Assembly (NCBI RefSeq): GCF_012922555.1
Contig: NZ_WIPK01000001.1
Coordinates: 62,001-126,000 of the forward strand
Source of the DNA: Paraclostridium dentum
GTDB lineage: Bacteria > Bacillota > Clostridia > Peptostreptococcales > Peptostreptococcaceae
Length of the DNA stretch: 64,000 bases
Direction of reading: 5' to 3'
In this document: positions 16,761-25,390 of the stretch, one piece after another
How the letters are laid out: the number at the start of each line of letters is the position of its first letter
Numbering within the stretch: the stretch's first letter is position 1
Program-made: the position numbers and the translations under genes
Notes under the pieces: generated by a model
What the model was told of the DNA's origin: nothing
The model's database searches: none
Seen by the model: only the letters and a program-made list of their open reading frames with translations

Positions 16761-17545
16761 TGATTAGTTGTAAGAATTTAAAAGTTGGATATGAGGAAAA
16801 AGTAATAATTGAAAATTTAAGCCTAAGCATAAATAAAGGTGAAGTAGTTTCTATAATAGGGCCTAATGGTTGTGGAAAATCAACATTATTAAAAACTTTA
16901 TCTAGAATTATAAAACCTATGAGCGGAGAAATATATATACAAAATGAAAGCATAAAAAAATTAAAAAGTAAGCATATATCTCAAAAAGTATGCTTATTAT
17001 CTCAACATAATGATGCACCGGGAGATTTGACAGTTGAAGAACTAGTTTACTTTGGAAGGATGCCTCATAAAAAATGGTACGAAAGTAAAACTAAATCTGA
17101 TGAAGAGATTGTAAATTGGGCTATAAAAAATACAGGATTAAAAAAATATAAAAACACTCCTATAAATTCTTTATCAGGAGGAGAAAGACAAAGGGCTTAT
17201 ATCGCGCAGGCCCTTTGTCAAAAACCAGATATACTTTTACTAGATGAGCCAACTACATATCTAGATATATCATATCAATTAGAAGTTATGGAGTTGGTAA
17301 GAGAAATCAATGAAAAGTTTAATATAACTATTGTCATGGTACTTCATGAACTAAATCAGGCAAGTAAATATAGTGACAGGTTGGTTATTATGAAAGATGG
17401 AGAGGTAGTTTCAGATGGATGCCCAAGAGAGATTATAAACAAAGAAACTATAAAACAAGTTTATAAAATAGAATGTGATATAGATAATGACCCAATTTCT
17501 AATAAACCAAGAATCCATCCAATACAGACTATAAAGATAGCTTAG
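16760..17545 (+). CDS. heme ABC transporter ATP-binding protein
   Basis: ATPase of the importer, 261 residues: Walker A GPNGCGKSTLLK near 35, signature LSGGERQRAYIAQALCQ near 139, Walker B ILLLDEPTTYLD near 158 and switch His in MVLHELNQA near 194. It belongs to the FepC/HmuV subfamily. One-base overlap with the permease, and nine bases to the next gene keep it within the operon. Its presence is notable because staphylococcal isdEF lacks a dedicated ATPase. Confidence 0.92.
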   Translation: MISCKNLKVGYEEKVIIENLSLSINKGEVVSIIGPNGCGKSTLLKTLSRIIKPMSGEIYIQNESIKKLKSKHISQKVCLLSQHNDAPGDLTVEELVYFGRMPHKKWYESKTKSDEEIVNWAIKNTGLKKYKNTPINSLSGGERQRAYIAQALCQKPDILLLDEPTTYLDISYQLEVMELVREINEKFNITIVMVLHELNQASKYSDRLVIMKDGEVVSDGCPREIINKETIKQVYKIECDIDNDPISNKPRIHPIQTIKIA

Positions 17546-17558
17546 GAGATTGAGATTT

Positions 17559-18848
17559 ATGTATAGTTTAGACGTTTTAAATAAATTAGATGAAATAAAT
17601 GAAGATAAAGATATAAAGTCTTTGTCTCACGCAATATTTCCAGGAACACACTGTCCATTATTTGGTGTTATGCTTACAGCAAGCTATATAAAAAATATGC
17701 CAGTTTTAGTTGTTGGAACTAGCGAGTGTACTTATTACACTAAAAATTTTGCATATCATAGGCAAAAGGGTAAAGATAGTGTATATTCACTTGCACTTAA
17801 AGAAAAAGATGTAGTGTTTGGAGCTCAAATAAAGGTCGAGAAAGCAATAAAGCAAATTGTGGAAATAGAAGAACCTGATGCGATAATGATAGTTACTACA
17901 TGTGTTCCAGAACTTATAGGGGAAGATTATTCATCTATAGAGTATAGTTTATCAGATGAAATTAATATACCTATATTTGTAGTAAATACAGAGCATTTTA
18001 AATGTAATTCTCATATACCAGGAATGACTAGAGCTTTAAAATCATTAGGGAATGCTATGAATAAGCCTAAGTATAATGAAGGGGTAAACATATTAGGACA
18101 TAGACAATCTGATGTTGAAAAAACAGAATTAGTAAACCTTTTAAAAAGTCAAGGTATAAAAATCAACACAGTTATACCTTCCAAATGTGATATAGAAGAT
18201 ATAAAAAATGCTTCTAATGTAAAATTAAATATTGTTACAGATATGATTGCAATAGATCTTGCAAAATATATGAAAGAAAAGTTTAGTATCGATTATATTT
18301 ATTTTGATAAGCATATGAGTAAAAATATAATTTTTGAAAACTATCATAAGTTAAGCAAAATATTAGATATAGATTTTAATAAAAAATTAAGTGAACAAAG
18401 AAAAGAATACGATGAACTATTCTTAAAATTAAGCGAGATATTAAAAGGAAAAAAACTTATATACGGAAATACTCCAATGATGGCATTTGAGACTGTAGAT
18501 TTTTTAAGTGACTTAGGTGCTATACCTATATTTGTGCAAGTAAGAGAGCTATATGAACAAGATAAAATATTTAAAGAGAATTTGATAGAAAAAGGATTTA
18601 ACCCATATGTTAGTAGAATAGCTAATATTGCTCCACTAAGATACTTATATGATTCTATAGGAGCTGACTTGTATATAGGTCACGAAAATCCTATGTTACT
18701 TAGAGAAAAAGGACTTATGCAAATAACTATGGATTCTCATGCTCAAAAAATAGGATATGAATTACCGATAGCTATGATGAAAGACTTAATTAAATTATTT
18801 CAGATGAAAAATAACAAAATGGGAGGTATGATGCATGGAAGTTTATAA
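17559..18848 (+). CDS. nitrogenase component 1-like protein, alpha-type subunit (NifD/BchN-like)
   Basis: Catalytic partner for the NifH-like reductase. ATG 17559 follows AGGAG (17544-17548), giving 429 residues. The three cluster cysteines of the family are present at matching spacing: Cys32 in GTHCPLFG, Cys57 in GTSECTYY, and Cys115 in VTTCVPELIGED (NifD uses Cys62, Cys88, Cys154). I do not see counterparts of the FeMo-cofactor ligands of NifD (Cys275, His442), and the chain is shorter than NifD, so it should not carry FeMo-co. Enzymes built like this include BchN of protochlorophyllide reductase and CfbD of F430 synthesis, both acting on tetrapyrroles. It overlaps the next gene by 14 bases. 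Confidence 0.85.
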   Translation: MYSLDVLNKLDEINEDKDIKSLSHAIFPGTHCPLFGVMLTASYIKNMPVLVVGTSECTYYTKNFAYHRQKGKDSVYSLALKEKDVVFGAQIKVEKAIKQIVEIEEPDAIMIVTTCVPELIGEDYSSIEYSLSDEINIPIFVVNTEHFKCNSHIPGMTRALKSLGNAMNKPKYNEGVNILGHRQSDVEKTELVNLLKSQGIKINTVIPSKCDIEDIKNASNVKLNIVTDMIAIDLAKYMKEKFSIDYIYFDKHMSKNIIFENYHKLSKILDIDFNKKLSEQRKEYDELFLKLSEILKGKKLIYGNTPMMAFETVDFLSDLGAIPIFVQVRELYEQDKIFKENLIEKGFNPYVSRIANIAPLRYLYDSIGADLYIGHENPMLLREKGLMQITMDSHAQKIGYELPIAMMKDLIKLFQMKNNKMGGMMHGSL

Positions 18849-20046
18849 GTATTTCCCAGTTGCAAACGATAGAATGGGTATTATATGGACTTTGTCATCT
18901 ATAAAAGATGCATGTGTTATAGAGTTTGGGCCAGCTGGAACTACTCATTATGCAATAGAAGGAATAGGCAGTTTAAATGGAGAAGATGAAGCAAAGGTAT
19001 ATTCTACACATATGGATCAAAGTGATGTTACATTTGGAAAATATGATAGACTTGAAAAAGCAATATTAGAAATTGATGAAAACATATCTCCAAAGTATAT
19101 ATTTGTAATAGCATCTTCTATATCATCTATTATAGGAGCAGATATAAATAGCATTTGTGATATATTAAAAAACAGGACTAAAGCAAAACTAATACCTATA
19201 ACTACCGGCGGTTTAAAAGATGATTATAACGTTGGTGTTGAGTATATGCTTAAGCTATTGGCGTCTCAAGTTGTAAAAGAAAATATAAAAGATATCAATA
19301 AATATAATATATTAGGATTTAATATAGATAAATACAACTACTTATCTGATGCTAAAGAGCTTGAGCGATTAATGAGAGACCTGTTTAATAAAGATTTAAA
19401 TACGATCTTTACAGCTAATTCTAGTATAGAAGATATTGAAAATTCAACAAAAGCATCACTAAATATAGTTGTTAGAAAAGAAGCTTTAAAGGCAGCTGAG
19501 TATATGAAAGAAAAATATAATATACCATATATTTATAAAAATCTATACGGACTAAAGAACACTATCGATTTTATAGAAGAAGTAAATCAAATTGAAGGAT
19601 ACGACTTGAATAAAGCGAAATTTGATGAAGAAGTTCAGCTTGTTAAAAAGCATATGTTTGGATTAAAGAGAAAGTTTTATTTCTATAATGAAATAAAAGC
19701 TTGTGCAGTATTTGGAGACTATGATACTGTTTTAGGCTTTAATGATATGCTAACTGAATTAGGTCTAAATGTAATTAGAAAAGAAATTTTATATAAAATT
19801 ACATGTGAAGATGATGAAATTCTAGTTGGAAAAAGTGAATTAGAAAGGATGAAATTCCTAAAAGAAAATGAATTAATGATTCTTTTAGGGGATGGACCTA
19901 GTATAGATATGAAGCATGATTCTAAACTAGATATACAAGTAAGTAATCCTAATCTTGAAAAAGTAAATATATATCCATACACACCGTTTGTTGGATTTAG
20001 AGGATGCTTATATATTATTGAACAAATATTAAATATAAAATCATAG
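18835..20046 (+). CDS. nitrogenase component 1-like protein, beta-type subunit lacking cluster cysteines
   Basis: Second NifD/NifK-fold subunit, 403 residues. GGGAGG (18821-18826) lies eight bases before ATG 18835. Its N-terminus aligns with the alpha-type partner (GIIWTLSSIKD against GVMLTASYIKN; VIASSISSIIGAD against IVTTCVPELIGED), but all three cysteine positions have changed: Asn11/Asp12 at the first, Thr36 at the second, Ser95 at the third. A single unrelated Cys27 is nearby. In protochlorophyllide reductase, BchN gives three Cys and BchB one Asp to a [4Fe-4S] cluster; Asp12 lies where such a ligand would be if the FP motifs are aligned. That reading is inference. Confidence 0.82.
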   Translation: MEVYKYFPVANDRMGIIWTLSSIKDACVIEFGPAGTTHYAIEGIGSLNGEDEAKVYSTHMDQSDVTFGKYDRLEKAILEIDENISPKYIFVIASSISSIIGADINSICDILKNRTKAKLIPITTGGLKDDYNVGVEYMLKLLASQVVKENIKDINKYNILGFNIDKYNYLSDAKELERLMRDLFNKDLNTIFTANSSIEDIENSTKASLNIVVRKEALKAAEYMKEKYNIPYIYKNLYGLKNTIDFIEEVNQIEGYDLNKAKFDEEVQLVKKHMFGLKRKFYFYNEIKACAVFGDYDTVLGFNDMLTELGLNVIRKEILYKITCEDDEILVGKSELERMKFLKENELMILLGDGPSIDMKHDSKLDIQVSNPNLEKVNIYPYTPFVGFRGCLYIIEQILNIKS

Positions 20047-20059
20047 GAGAATAGACATT

Positions 20060-20521
20060 ATGGAAAATTTACTAAAATCACAAAAAAGTTTAATGATAAG
20101 TTCATTGAGTAAGAACAGTGGTCCAGAAGTAAGTTATGCACCTTTTATAATGAAAAACAATAAATTATATATTTATATAAGTAAAGCTGCTAATCATTAT
20201 TTCAACTTATTAGAAAATAATAAATGCTCAGTTATGATAATTGAAGATGAAAATGAAAGTAAATCTATATTTGCAAGACAGAGAGTAAGCTTTTCTTGTG
20301 AAGTAGAAATTAAACAAGATGATGAAAGATATATATTAGATGAGTTTGAAAAAATTCATGGAAGTCAAATAATGATGGTATTAAAAAGCTTAGATTTTGA
20401 TATTTTTGAATTAAATATAAAAAGTGGAAGATTAGTTAAAGGATTTGGGCAAGCTTTCGATATTGAAGTTTTGGATGATGAGTTTGTACTAAATCAAGTA
20501 ACTGGTGGAGGACATAAATAA
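20060..20521 (+). CDS. HugZ/HutZ-like heme-binding protein (split-barrel flavin/heme fold)
   Basis: 153-residue split-barrel protein of the pyridoxamine-phosphate-oxidase superfamily, HugZ/HutZ branch. Visible matches to that branch are KSLMISSLSKNSGPEVSYAPF (in two blocks near 10-30), YIYISKAANHYFNLLENNKCSVMIIEDE, FARQRVSFSC, GRLVKGFGQAFDIE, and a Gly/His-rich tail GGGHK with His152, where HutZ and HugZ place a heme-ligand His. HugZ and HutZ degrade heme with oxygen; in an anaerobe it may instead bind heme or a heme product, for instance for the reductase encoded before it. AGGAG sits 10 bases before the start. Last gene of the operon. Confidence 0.8.
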   Translation: MENLLKSQKSLMISSLSKNSGPEVSYAPFIMKNNKLYIYISKAANHYFNLLENNKCSVMIIEDENESKSIFARQRVSFSCEVEIKQDDERYILDEFEKIHGSQIMMVLKSLDFDIFELNIKSGRLVKGFGQAFDIEVLDDEFVLNQVTGGGHK

Positions 20522-20525
20522 AAGT

Positions 20526-20558
20526 AAGGCATTGCACTATGTGTAATGCCTTATTTTT
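20526..20558 (+). terminator. Rho-independent terminator of the heme/nitrogenase-like operon
   Basis: 12-bp stem AAGGCATTGCAC pairing with GTGTAATGCCTT (one G-U pair), loop TAT(G), then ATTTTTATT. Confidence 0.9.
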
Positions 20559-20683
20559 ATTAAAGTATATAAGTTTTTATCCGTATACAAATAGATGGTA
20601 TCAAATTAGCTATATTTTAGAAGTTATTATACTAATTTTTAAGAAAAGCTATCATAATCAACAGAGGACAGGGAGGAAAATAT

Positions 20684-22429
20684 ATGAATTTAAAAAACTT
20701 AAAAATAGGACAAAAGTTAGGGTTGGCATTTGTTATTTTATTAGTGCTTACAGCATTATCAAATTTATTTTTAATAAGTAACCTAAAAAAATCTGCAAAT
20801 CAAAGTCACGACTTATATACAGGTCCTTTTCAAGTAACAAATGAATCTATGAGTATTAGAAGAGATTTAGTATCTATAGATCAAAATGTTATGAACTCTA
20901 TTGCGGGGAACAAGCCTGAAGAGCATGAAGCATCGGCTCAAAAAGACTTTGAAAGTATTGAAAATAGTATGAAAATACTTAGAGAAAAAGCTTTAGGTGA
21001 TAAAAAGCTAGTTAGCGATCTTGAAGCATCTATAGAAAATCTTAAAAAAGAAAATAACAATATATATTCACTTTTACATCAAGGAAAAGCACAGGAAGCA
21101 CAACAAATTGCAATAACAGATGGAAGTGGATACTACAATGGATATGTTGCATCTATAAATGCAGCAAAAGCTGTATATGAAGATGAAAAAGCTCGTAGTG
21201 TAGAATTTGATAAAGAGATAAAAGAAAGATCATCAAAAGCTATTACATCTTCTGTAGTAATAAGTGCAGTTGTTATATTAACAGGGCTTGGTATATGTAT
21301 ATTTATAACAAAAAAATTACAAACTCCAATCAAAGAATTAGAATCTGCTGCAAATAAGATGGCAGGTGGAGATTTTGATATAGATATTGAGTATGATTCA
21401 AAAGATGAATTAGGGTCATTATCAGATAGTATGCGTCAAATGAGTAATAGAACAAAAGAGATTATAATGGATACTACACACGTATTAGAAGAAGTTGCAT
21501 CTGGAAACTTTGATGTTGAAACTAGTACTGAGTACGTAGGTGTATTCAAAGTAATAGAAAGCTCTGTTTTAAAAATAACTAAAGATCTAAGTGAAATAAT
21601 GTTACAAATAAACTTAGCATCAGAAGAAGTTGAAGGTGCATCAAATCAAGTATCAAGTGGATCACAACTTTTAGCACAAGGTGCTACAGAACAAGCAAGT
21701 GCAGTGGAAGAATTATCTGCAACTATAGCAGAAATATCAGATAAAATTAAAGAAAATGCTGATAATGCAAAGAAAGCAAATTCATTAATGTTAAATTCAA
21801 GTAAGCAAGTTAAAGAAGGAAATGACCAAATGACTCATATGATAAAAGCCATGGAAGAAATATCATTTACTTCTAATGAGATAGCTAGAATAATAAAAAC
21901 AATAGATGACATAGCATTCCAAACTAATATATTAGCATTAAATGCAGCGGTAGAAGCGGCTCGTGCAGGAGAAGCTGGTAAAGGATTTGCTGTTGTTGCA
22001 GATGAAGTTAGAAACCTAGCATCTAAATCAGCTGAGGCCGCAAAAAATACAGCTACACTTATTGAAAATTCAATAGAAGCCGTTGATAAAGGTAATGAAA
22101 TAGTGGAAAATACAGCTGATTCATTCAAGAGAATAATAAATACAACAAATAGAACAACTGCAGTAGTTAATGATATAGCAAAAACATCTGAAGATGAAGC
22201 TAATGCAATAAATCAAGTTACACTAGGAGTAGATCAAATATCTGAAGTAGTTCAAACAAATTCAGCAACTTCAGAAGAAAGTGCAGCTGCTAGTGAAGAA
22301 TTAAGTGGACAAGCACAAATGTTAAAATCACTTATAGAAAGATTTAAGTTAAAAAGTGAAAATGGTTCAAGTAAAAATATAAACTTTGAAGAAGAATTAG
22401 ATAATTATTTTGGAGCTAAAAATGTTTAA
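20684..22429 (+). CDS. methyl-accepting chemotaxis protein
   Basis: Transmembrane chemoreceptor, 581 residues. Order: short cytoplasmic start, TM1 (about 10-32), a four-helix-bundle extracytoplasmic sensor domain of about 155 residues, TM2 (about 188-208), HAMP (about 210-262) with [21 protein letters not shown], and a signalling domain with the conserved hairpin tip [40 protein letters not shown] (spanning about 407-446). Glu/Gln-rich methylation helices flank the tip. GGGAGG precedes ATG 20684. Single-gene unit; the ligand cannot be read from sequence. Confidence 0.95.
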   Translation: MNLKNLKIGQKLGLAFVILLVLTALSNLFLISNLKKSANQSHDLYTGPFQVTNESMSIRRDLVSIDQNVMNSIAGNKPEEHEASAQKDFESIENSMKILREKALGDKKLVSDLEASIENLKKENNNIYSLLHQGKAQEAQQIAITDGSGYYNGYVASINAAKAVYEDEKARSVEFDKEIKERSSKAITSSVVISAVVILTGLGICIFITKKLQTPIKELESAANKMAGGDFDIDIEYDSKDELGSLSDSMRQMSNRTKEIIMDTTHVLEEVASGNFDVETSTEYVGVFKVIESSVLKITKDLSEIMLQINLASEEVEGASNQVSSGSQLLAQGATEQASAVEELSATIAEISDKIKENADNAKKANSLMLNSSKQVKEGNDQMTHMIKAMEEISFTSNEIARIIKTIDDIAFQTNILALNAAVEAARAGEAGKGFAVVADEVRNLASKSAEAAKNTATLIENSIEAVDKGNEIVENTADSFKRIINTTNRTTAVVNDIAKTSEDEANAINQVTLGVDQISEVVQTNSATSEESAAASEELSGQAQMLKSLIERFKLKSENGSSKNINFEEELDNYFGAKNV

Positions 22430-22447
22430 ATTTAGCTAGTTTTATAT

Positions 22448-22531
22448 GCTAGTTATGATATATAGTCTTCGGGAACTAAAGCCTAAAAGCGTGGCTTTAA
22501 CGTTTTGTCAGACTATATATCATAACTTAGC
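22448..22531 (+). ncRNA. conserved 3' UTR structured element, copy 2 (after the chemoreceptor)
   Basis: 17-bp perfect outer stem GTTATGATATATAGTCT (22452-22468) pairing with 22510-22526, extended by GCTA/TAGC across a one-base bulge. Inside are the conserved ACT, the 6-bp stem AAAGCC/GGCTTT and AACGTTTTGTC. Compared with copy 1 the inner stem changes from AAAGCT/AGCTTT to AAAGCC/GGCTTT, a compensated change. It begins 19 bases after the stop codon and is followed by a terminator. Confidence 0.6.
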
Positions 22532-22559
22532 TTGAAAAAAGTCAAACTGAATTTTATTG

Positions 22560-22592
22560 AAGGTGTCGTGGAGTTGCGACACCTTTTATTTT
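22560..22592 (+). terminator. Rho-independent terminator after the chemoreceptor gene
   Basis: 9-bp stem AAGGTGTCG (22560-22568) pairing with CGACACCTT (22577-22585), then T-rich sequence. Nearly the same stem ends the next unit at 23799. Confidence 0.88.
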
Positions 22593-22644
22593 TTTGTTTT
22601 TGAAATTACACTTGCATTACGAGGTATTTTGATTTACTATATTT

Positions 22645-22656
22645 ATGTAACTACAT
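22645..22656. promoter_or_regulatory. candidate PadR operator
   Basis: ATGTAACTACAT is a short inverted repeat (ATGTA/TACAT) about 37 bases before the padR start. PadR proteins commonly bind ATGT...ACAT palindromes near their own promoters. Read by eye, weak. Confidence 0.3.
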
Positions 22657-22692
22657 CGCATAGTGAGGTACTTAATGAACGGAGGTGATTTT

Positions 22693-23022
22693 ATGGAATT
22701 AAATAAAGAAGTTTTAAAAGGGCATATAGATACATTAATTTTAGCTATTTTAGATGAAGAAGATTCTTATGGATATGAAATAGCTAAAATTGTTAGGGAT
22801 AAAACTACATTTGAATTAAAAGATGGAACAATGTATGTTTCTCTTAAAAGATTAGAAACAAAAGGATTGATAAAATCTTACTGGGGAAATGAACAAGGGG
22901 CAGGCAGTAGAAGAAAGTATTATAACATAACTGATGAAGGAAGAACCGCTTTAGATATAAAAATACAAGAGTGGGATTTTGTCCAAAACATAATGAATCA
23001 ATTTTTAAAGGGGAGAAAATAA
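22693..23022 (+). CDS. PadR-family transcriptional regulator
   Basis: Winged-helix repressor of 109 residues. I choose ATG 22693 because GGAGGTGAT (22681-22689) lies just before it. The PadR signature is clear: LKGHIDTLILAILDEEDSYGYEIAKIV, then DGTMYVSLKRLETKGLIKSYW (in two blocks), then GSRRKYYNITDEGR. PadR proteins usually repress the operon they belong to, here the membrane protein that follows four bases after its stop. Confidence 0.93.
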   Translation: MELNKEVLKGHIDTLILAILDEEDSYGYEIAKIVRDKTTFELKDGTMYVSLKRLETKGLIKSYWGNEQGAGSRRKYYNITDEGRTALDIKIQEWDFVQNIMNQFLKGRK

Positions 23023-23025
23023 GTT

Positions 23026-23781
23026 ATGAAAATTATTGATGAATATTTAAAGTCATTATATAAAAATGATAAAAGTAAGGAAGTAAAAGAGTTAAAAGAA
23101 GAATTAAGGGAGCATTTAATAACATCAACTAATGAATTTATTGATAATGGATACTCAGAAGAAGATGCGCAAAGGGAAGCTATAAATCAATTTGATGGTG
23201 GAACTGAAATGCTAAAAGATTTGCATAAATCGCTTAAGGAAAGTAAAAAGGATAATGAAAAATTAAATAAGAAGATTGTAAATATATTTAGGAATATGTT
23301 TATAATATCATTAATATTATGGCTTGCAACTATGGTTTATTGTGATAGATTAGTAGATAAATTAGAGTTCATATCACCTATGCTAGGTGGAGAGATTTAT
23401 AAAGCGGGAATTGCAAAACGAATAGATAAGCCAGAAACATATAAAAAACAAATTGAAGATATATTAAAAAGTAAAGATTTTAAGTATGTAAGATATTTAG
23501 AAATTAATCCAGATCCTGACAAAAAACCTATTTATAGATATACTGACAATTCAAATCAAACTGAATCTATAGCCATAAGGGGACAAGACATAGGTCCTAG
23601 AGATAAGAATGGAAAAGCGGCAAACTTTGAAATTGGGGTAGATTATAGACCTGTATTAAGAACTGGAAGTTTTTTAACTGGAATTTTTTATGTTGGTATA
23701 ATTACTTTAATTACTTACATCGTATTATTAATAAGATACAAAATTAAATTTAGGAAAAAATTAATCTATAGAGAAGTTTAA
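23026..23781 (+). CDS. membrane protein with N-terminal HAAS-type domain, PadR partner
   Basis: 251-residue protein. The N-terminal about 75 residues (YLKSLYKNDKSKEVKELKEELREHLI, GYSEEDAQREAINQFDGG) match the helical HAAS/permease-prefix domain found next to PadR regulators in Gram-positive bacteria. Two membrane segments follow, near 92-110 and 220-240, with an extracytoplasmic domain of about 110 residues between them that I cannot assign. Such pairs are thought to couple a membrane signal to PadR. Stop codon is followed by a strong terminator. Confidence 0.75.
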   Translation: MKIIDEYLKSLYKNDKSKEVKELKEELREHLITSTNEFIDNGYSEEDAQREAINQFDGGTEMLKDLHKSLKESKKDNEKLNKKIVNIFRNMFIISLILWLATMVYCDRLVDKLEFISPMLGGEIYKAGIAKRIDKPETYKKQIEDILKSKDFKYVRYLEINPDPDKKPIYRYTDNSNQTESIAIRGQDIGPRDKNGKAANFEIGVDYRPVLRTGSFLTGIFYVGIITLITYIVLLIRYKIKFRKKLIYREV

Positions 23782-23798
23782 TCTATAAAACTAATTGT

Positions 23799-23827
23799 AG
23801 GTGTCGAAGGGTTACGACACCTTTTTT
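23799..23827 (+). terminator. Rho-independent terminator after the PadR operon
   Basis: 8-bp stem AGGTGTCG (23799-23806) pairing with CGACACCT (23815-23822), then six T. Confidence 0.88.
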
Positions 23828-23940
23828 ATGCTTATGGATTAAAAATTGTGAATTGTTAGAATATTAAGTTAAAAGGTAATTAAGAAAATATGGTGAATAA
23901 TTAATAATATTGGTAAAAAATGACAAATAAGGGGTGCATT

Positions 23941-25359
23941 ATGAATAAAAAACTATTTGGAGGATTATTAATAACAAGTATGTTATTAATATCGGGGTGT
24001 ACATCTACTAAAACTACAGATGTAAATTTATTAGCGACTACAGATTTACATGGAGTACTTCCAAATGAATTAAGTGAATATGTAGCAAGTGAAAAAAAGA
24101 AAGATAAAAATATAACATTAGTAGATGCTGGTGATTTTTGTGATAGTGAATTCGGTGTATCTGGGGATATGGAAAAATTCTTTGAACAGACAGGGCAGGA
24201 TAGGTTAGAGAATAATATACAATATAGGGATATGCCTTTAGCAAAAGAAATGAAAGCTATTGGATATGACACTGTAACTCTTGGAAATCATGAGTTTTTA
24301 GGAAGTAAAAAAGAATTAGATAATATGATAACTAGCTTTGAAAAACAAGGTGTAAGTGTCTTATCAGCAAATACATATAAATCAAATGGAGAAAGTTATA
24401 CAAAGCCGTATGTAATAAAAGAAGTAGAAACTCCAGAGGGAACTGTAAAATTAGGAATACTGGGACTTACTATAAAAGAAGTTGGAGAAAGTAAATACTG
24501 GGATGGAGAAAAGTTAGTAGAAAATAAATCTTTGGAACTTAAAGATCAAGCTGGTTTTAAGGGAGAACTGTATATGACAGACTTAGTGGAAGATGCTAAA
24601 AAATGGGTCAAAGTCATGAAAGAAAAGGATAAAGCTGATGTTATAGTAGCTGTTGCTCACACTGGAGAGAAACCTAAAAAACCAAGACACCCAGGAAATA
24701 GAATACAAGATTTAGCTACCCAAGTTGATGGTATAGATGCAATTGTAGCAGGGCATAACCATGTTCAAATTAAACAAAATGATTATAAAAATAAATCCGG
24801 AGAGAATGTTATAGTAACAGAACCTGGAAAACATGGAGAATGTATTTCAAAAATAAATTTAAAGTTAGAAAAAGATGGAGACAAATGGGAAGTTATTGAT
24901 AAATCAAGTGATATAGTTCAATTTGAAAAAAGTAAAAAAGCTCTAAATGAGATGTGTAACAATATAGGCATATTTGGAACTTTATTATTTGAGAATAAAG
25001 ACAAATTAGGTGAAGAAATAAGTTTTGGTAAAACTGTTCCTTTTAAATGGAATAAACTATATGTGTTTAGTCCAAAAACACCAAGAGAAAAAATTTATAA
25101 AACAGTTGGCTATAAGTTTTTAAACATTGCTGAAAGTAATAAACCACAGTTAGTATTTATGAATGGAAATGAAGTTGTCTTATACTTAAGCGGAGAAGAT
25201 AAATGTGCACCATGGAGCTTTGATTTTAAAAAATCAGATTTTAATGATGGAGTTTTAACTATTAGAGCTGATAAAAATGACTGCTTTAGAATGGAAGAAG
25301 GAGAAGAAAATACATATACGAATAGTCCTATGATTAAGTTTGTTTATACATCTAAGTAG
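23941..25359 (+). CDS. metallophosphoesterase lipoprotein (5'-nucleotidase/UshA-type N-domain), copy 1
   Basis: Exported phosphoesterase, 472 residues. ATG 23941 is chosen for the AAGGGG site and the lipoprotein signal it gives (LLISGC, Cys20). The dinuclear-metal motifs are in order: DLHG near 36, VDAGDF near 66, GNHEF near 115, VAHTGEK near 236 and AGHNHVQ near 273. This is the UshA/CpdB catalytic half. The usual C-terminal 5'-nucleotidase domain is absent; the last about 150 residues form an unassigned beta-rich domain. The substrate is not known. A close tandem paralogue follows. Confidence 0.85.
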   Translation: MNKKLFGGLLITSMLLISGCTSTKTTDVNLLATTDLHGVLPNELSEYVASEKKKDKNITLVDAGDFCDSEFGVSGDMEKFFEQTGQDRLENNIQYRDMPLAKEMKAIGYDTVTLGNHEFLGSKKELDNMITSFEKQGVSVLSANTYKSNGESYTKPYVIKEVETPEGTVKLGILGLTIKEVGESKYWDGEKLVENKSLELKDQAGFKGELYMTDLVEDAKKWVKVMKEKDKADVIVAVAHTGEKPKKPRHPGNRIQDLATQVDGIDAIVAGHNHVQIKQNDYKNKSGENVIVTEPGKHGECISKINLKLEKDGDKWEVIDKSSDIVQFEKSKKALNEMCNNIGIFGTLLFENKDKLGEEISFGKTVPFKWNKLYVFSPKTPREKIYKTVGYKFLNIAESNKPQLVFMNGNEVVLYLSGEDKCAPWSFDFKKSDFNDGVLTIRADKNDCFRMEEGEENTYTNSPMIKFVYTSK

Positions 25360-25390
25360 AGTTAAGATGAAGGAAGGGTTTTGAGATTTT

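Noticed and set aside
14114-20046. True nitrogen-fixation (nif) operon
   Set aside because: No nifB, nifE/N or other cofactor genes are seen, FeMo-co ligands are missing, the beta-like subunit has no cluster Cys, and the operon holds a heme importer instead.
22448-22531. Insertion-sequence or MITE origin for the three 3' UTR elements
   Set aside because: The ends differ between copies while the loops agree, and no target-site duplication is seen. A MITE would have the opposite pattern.
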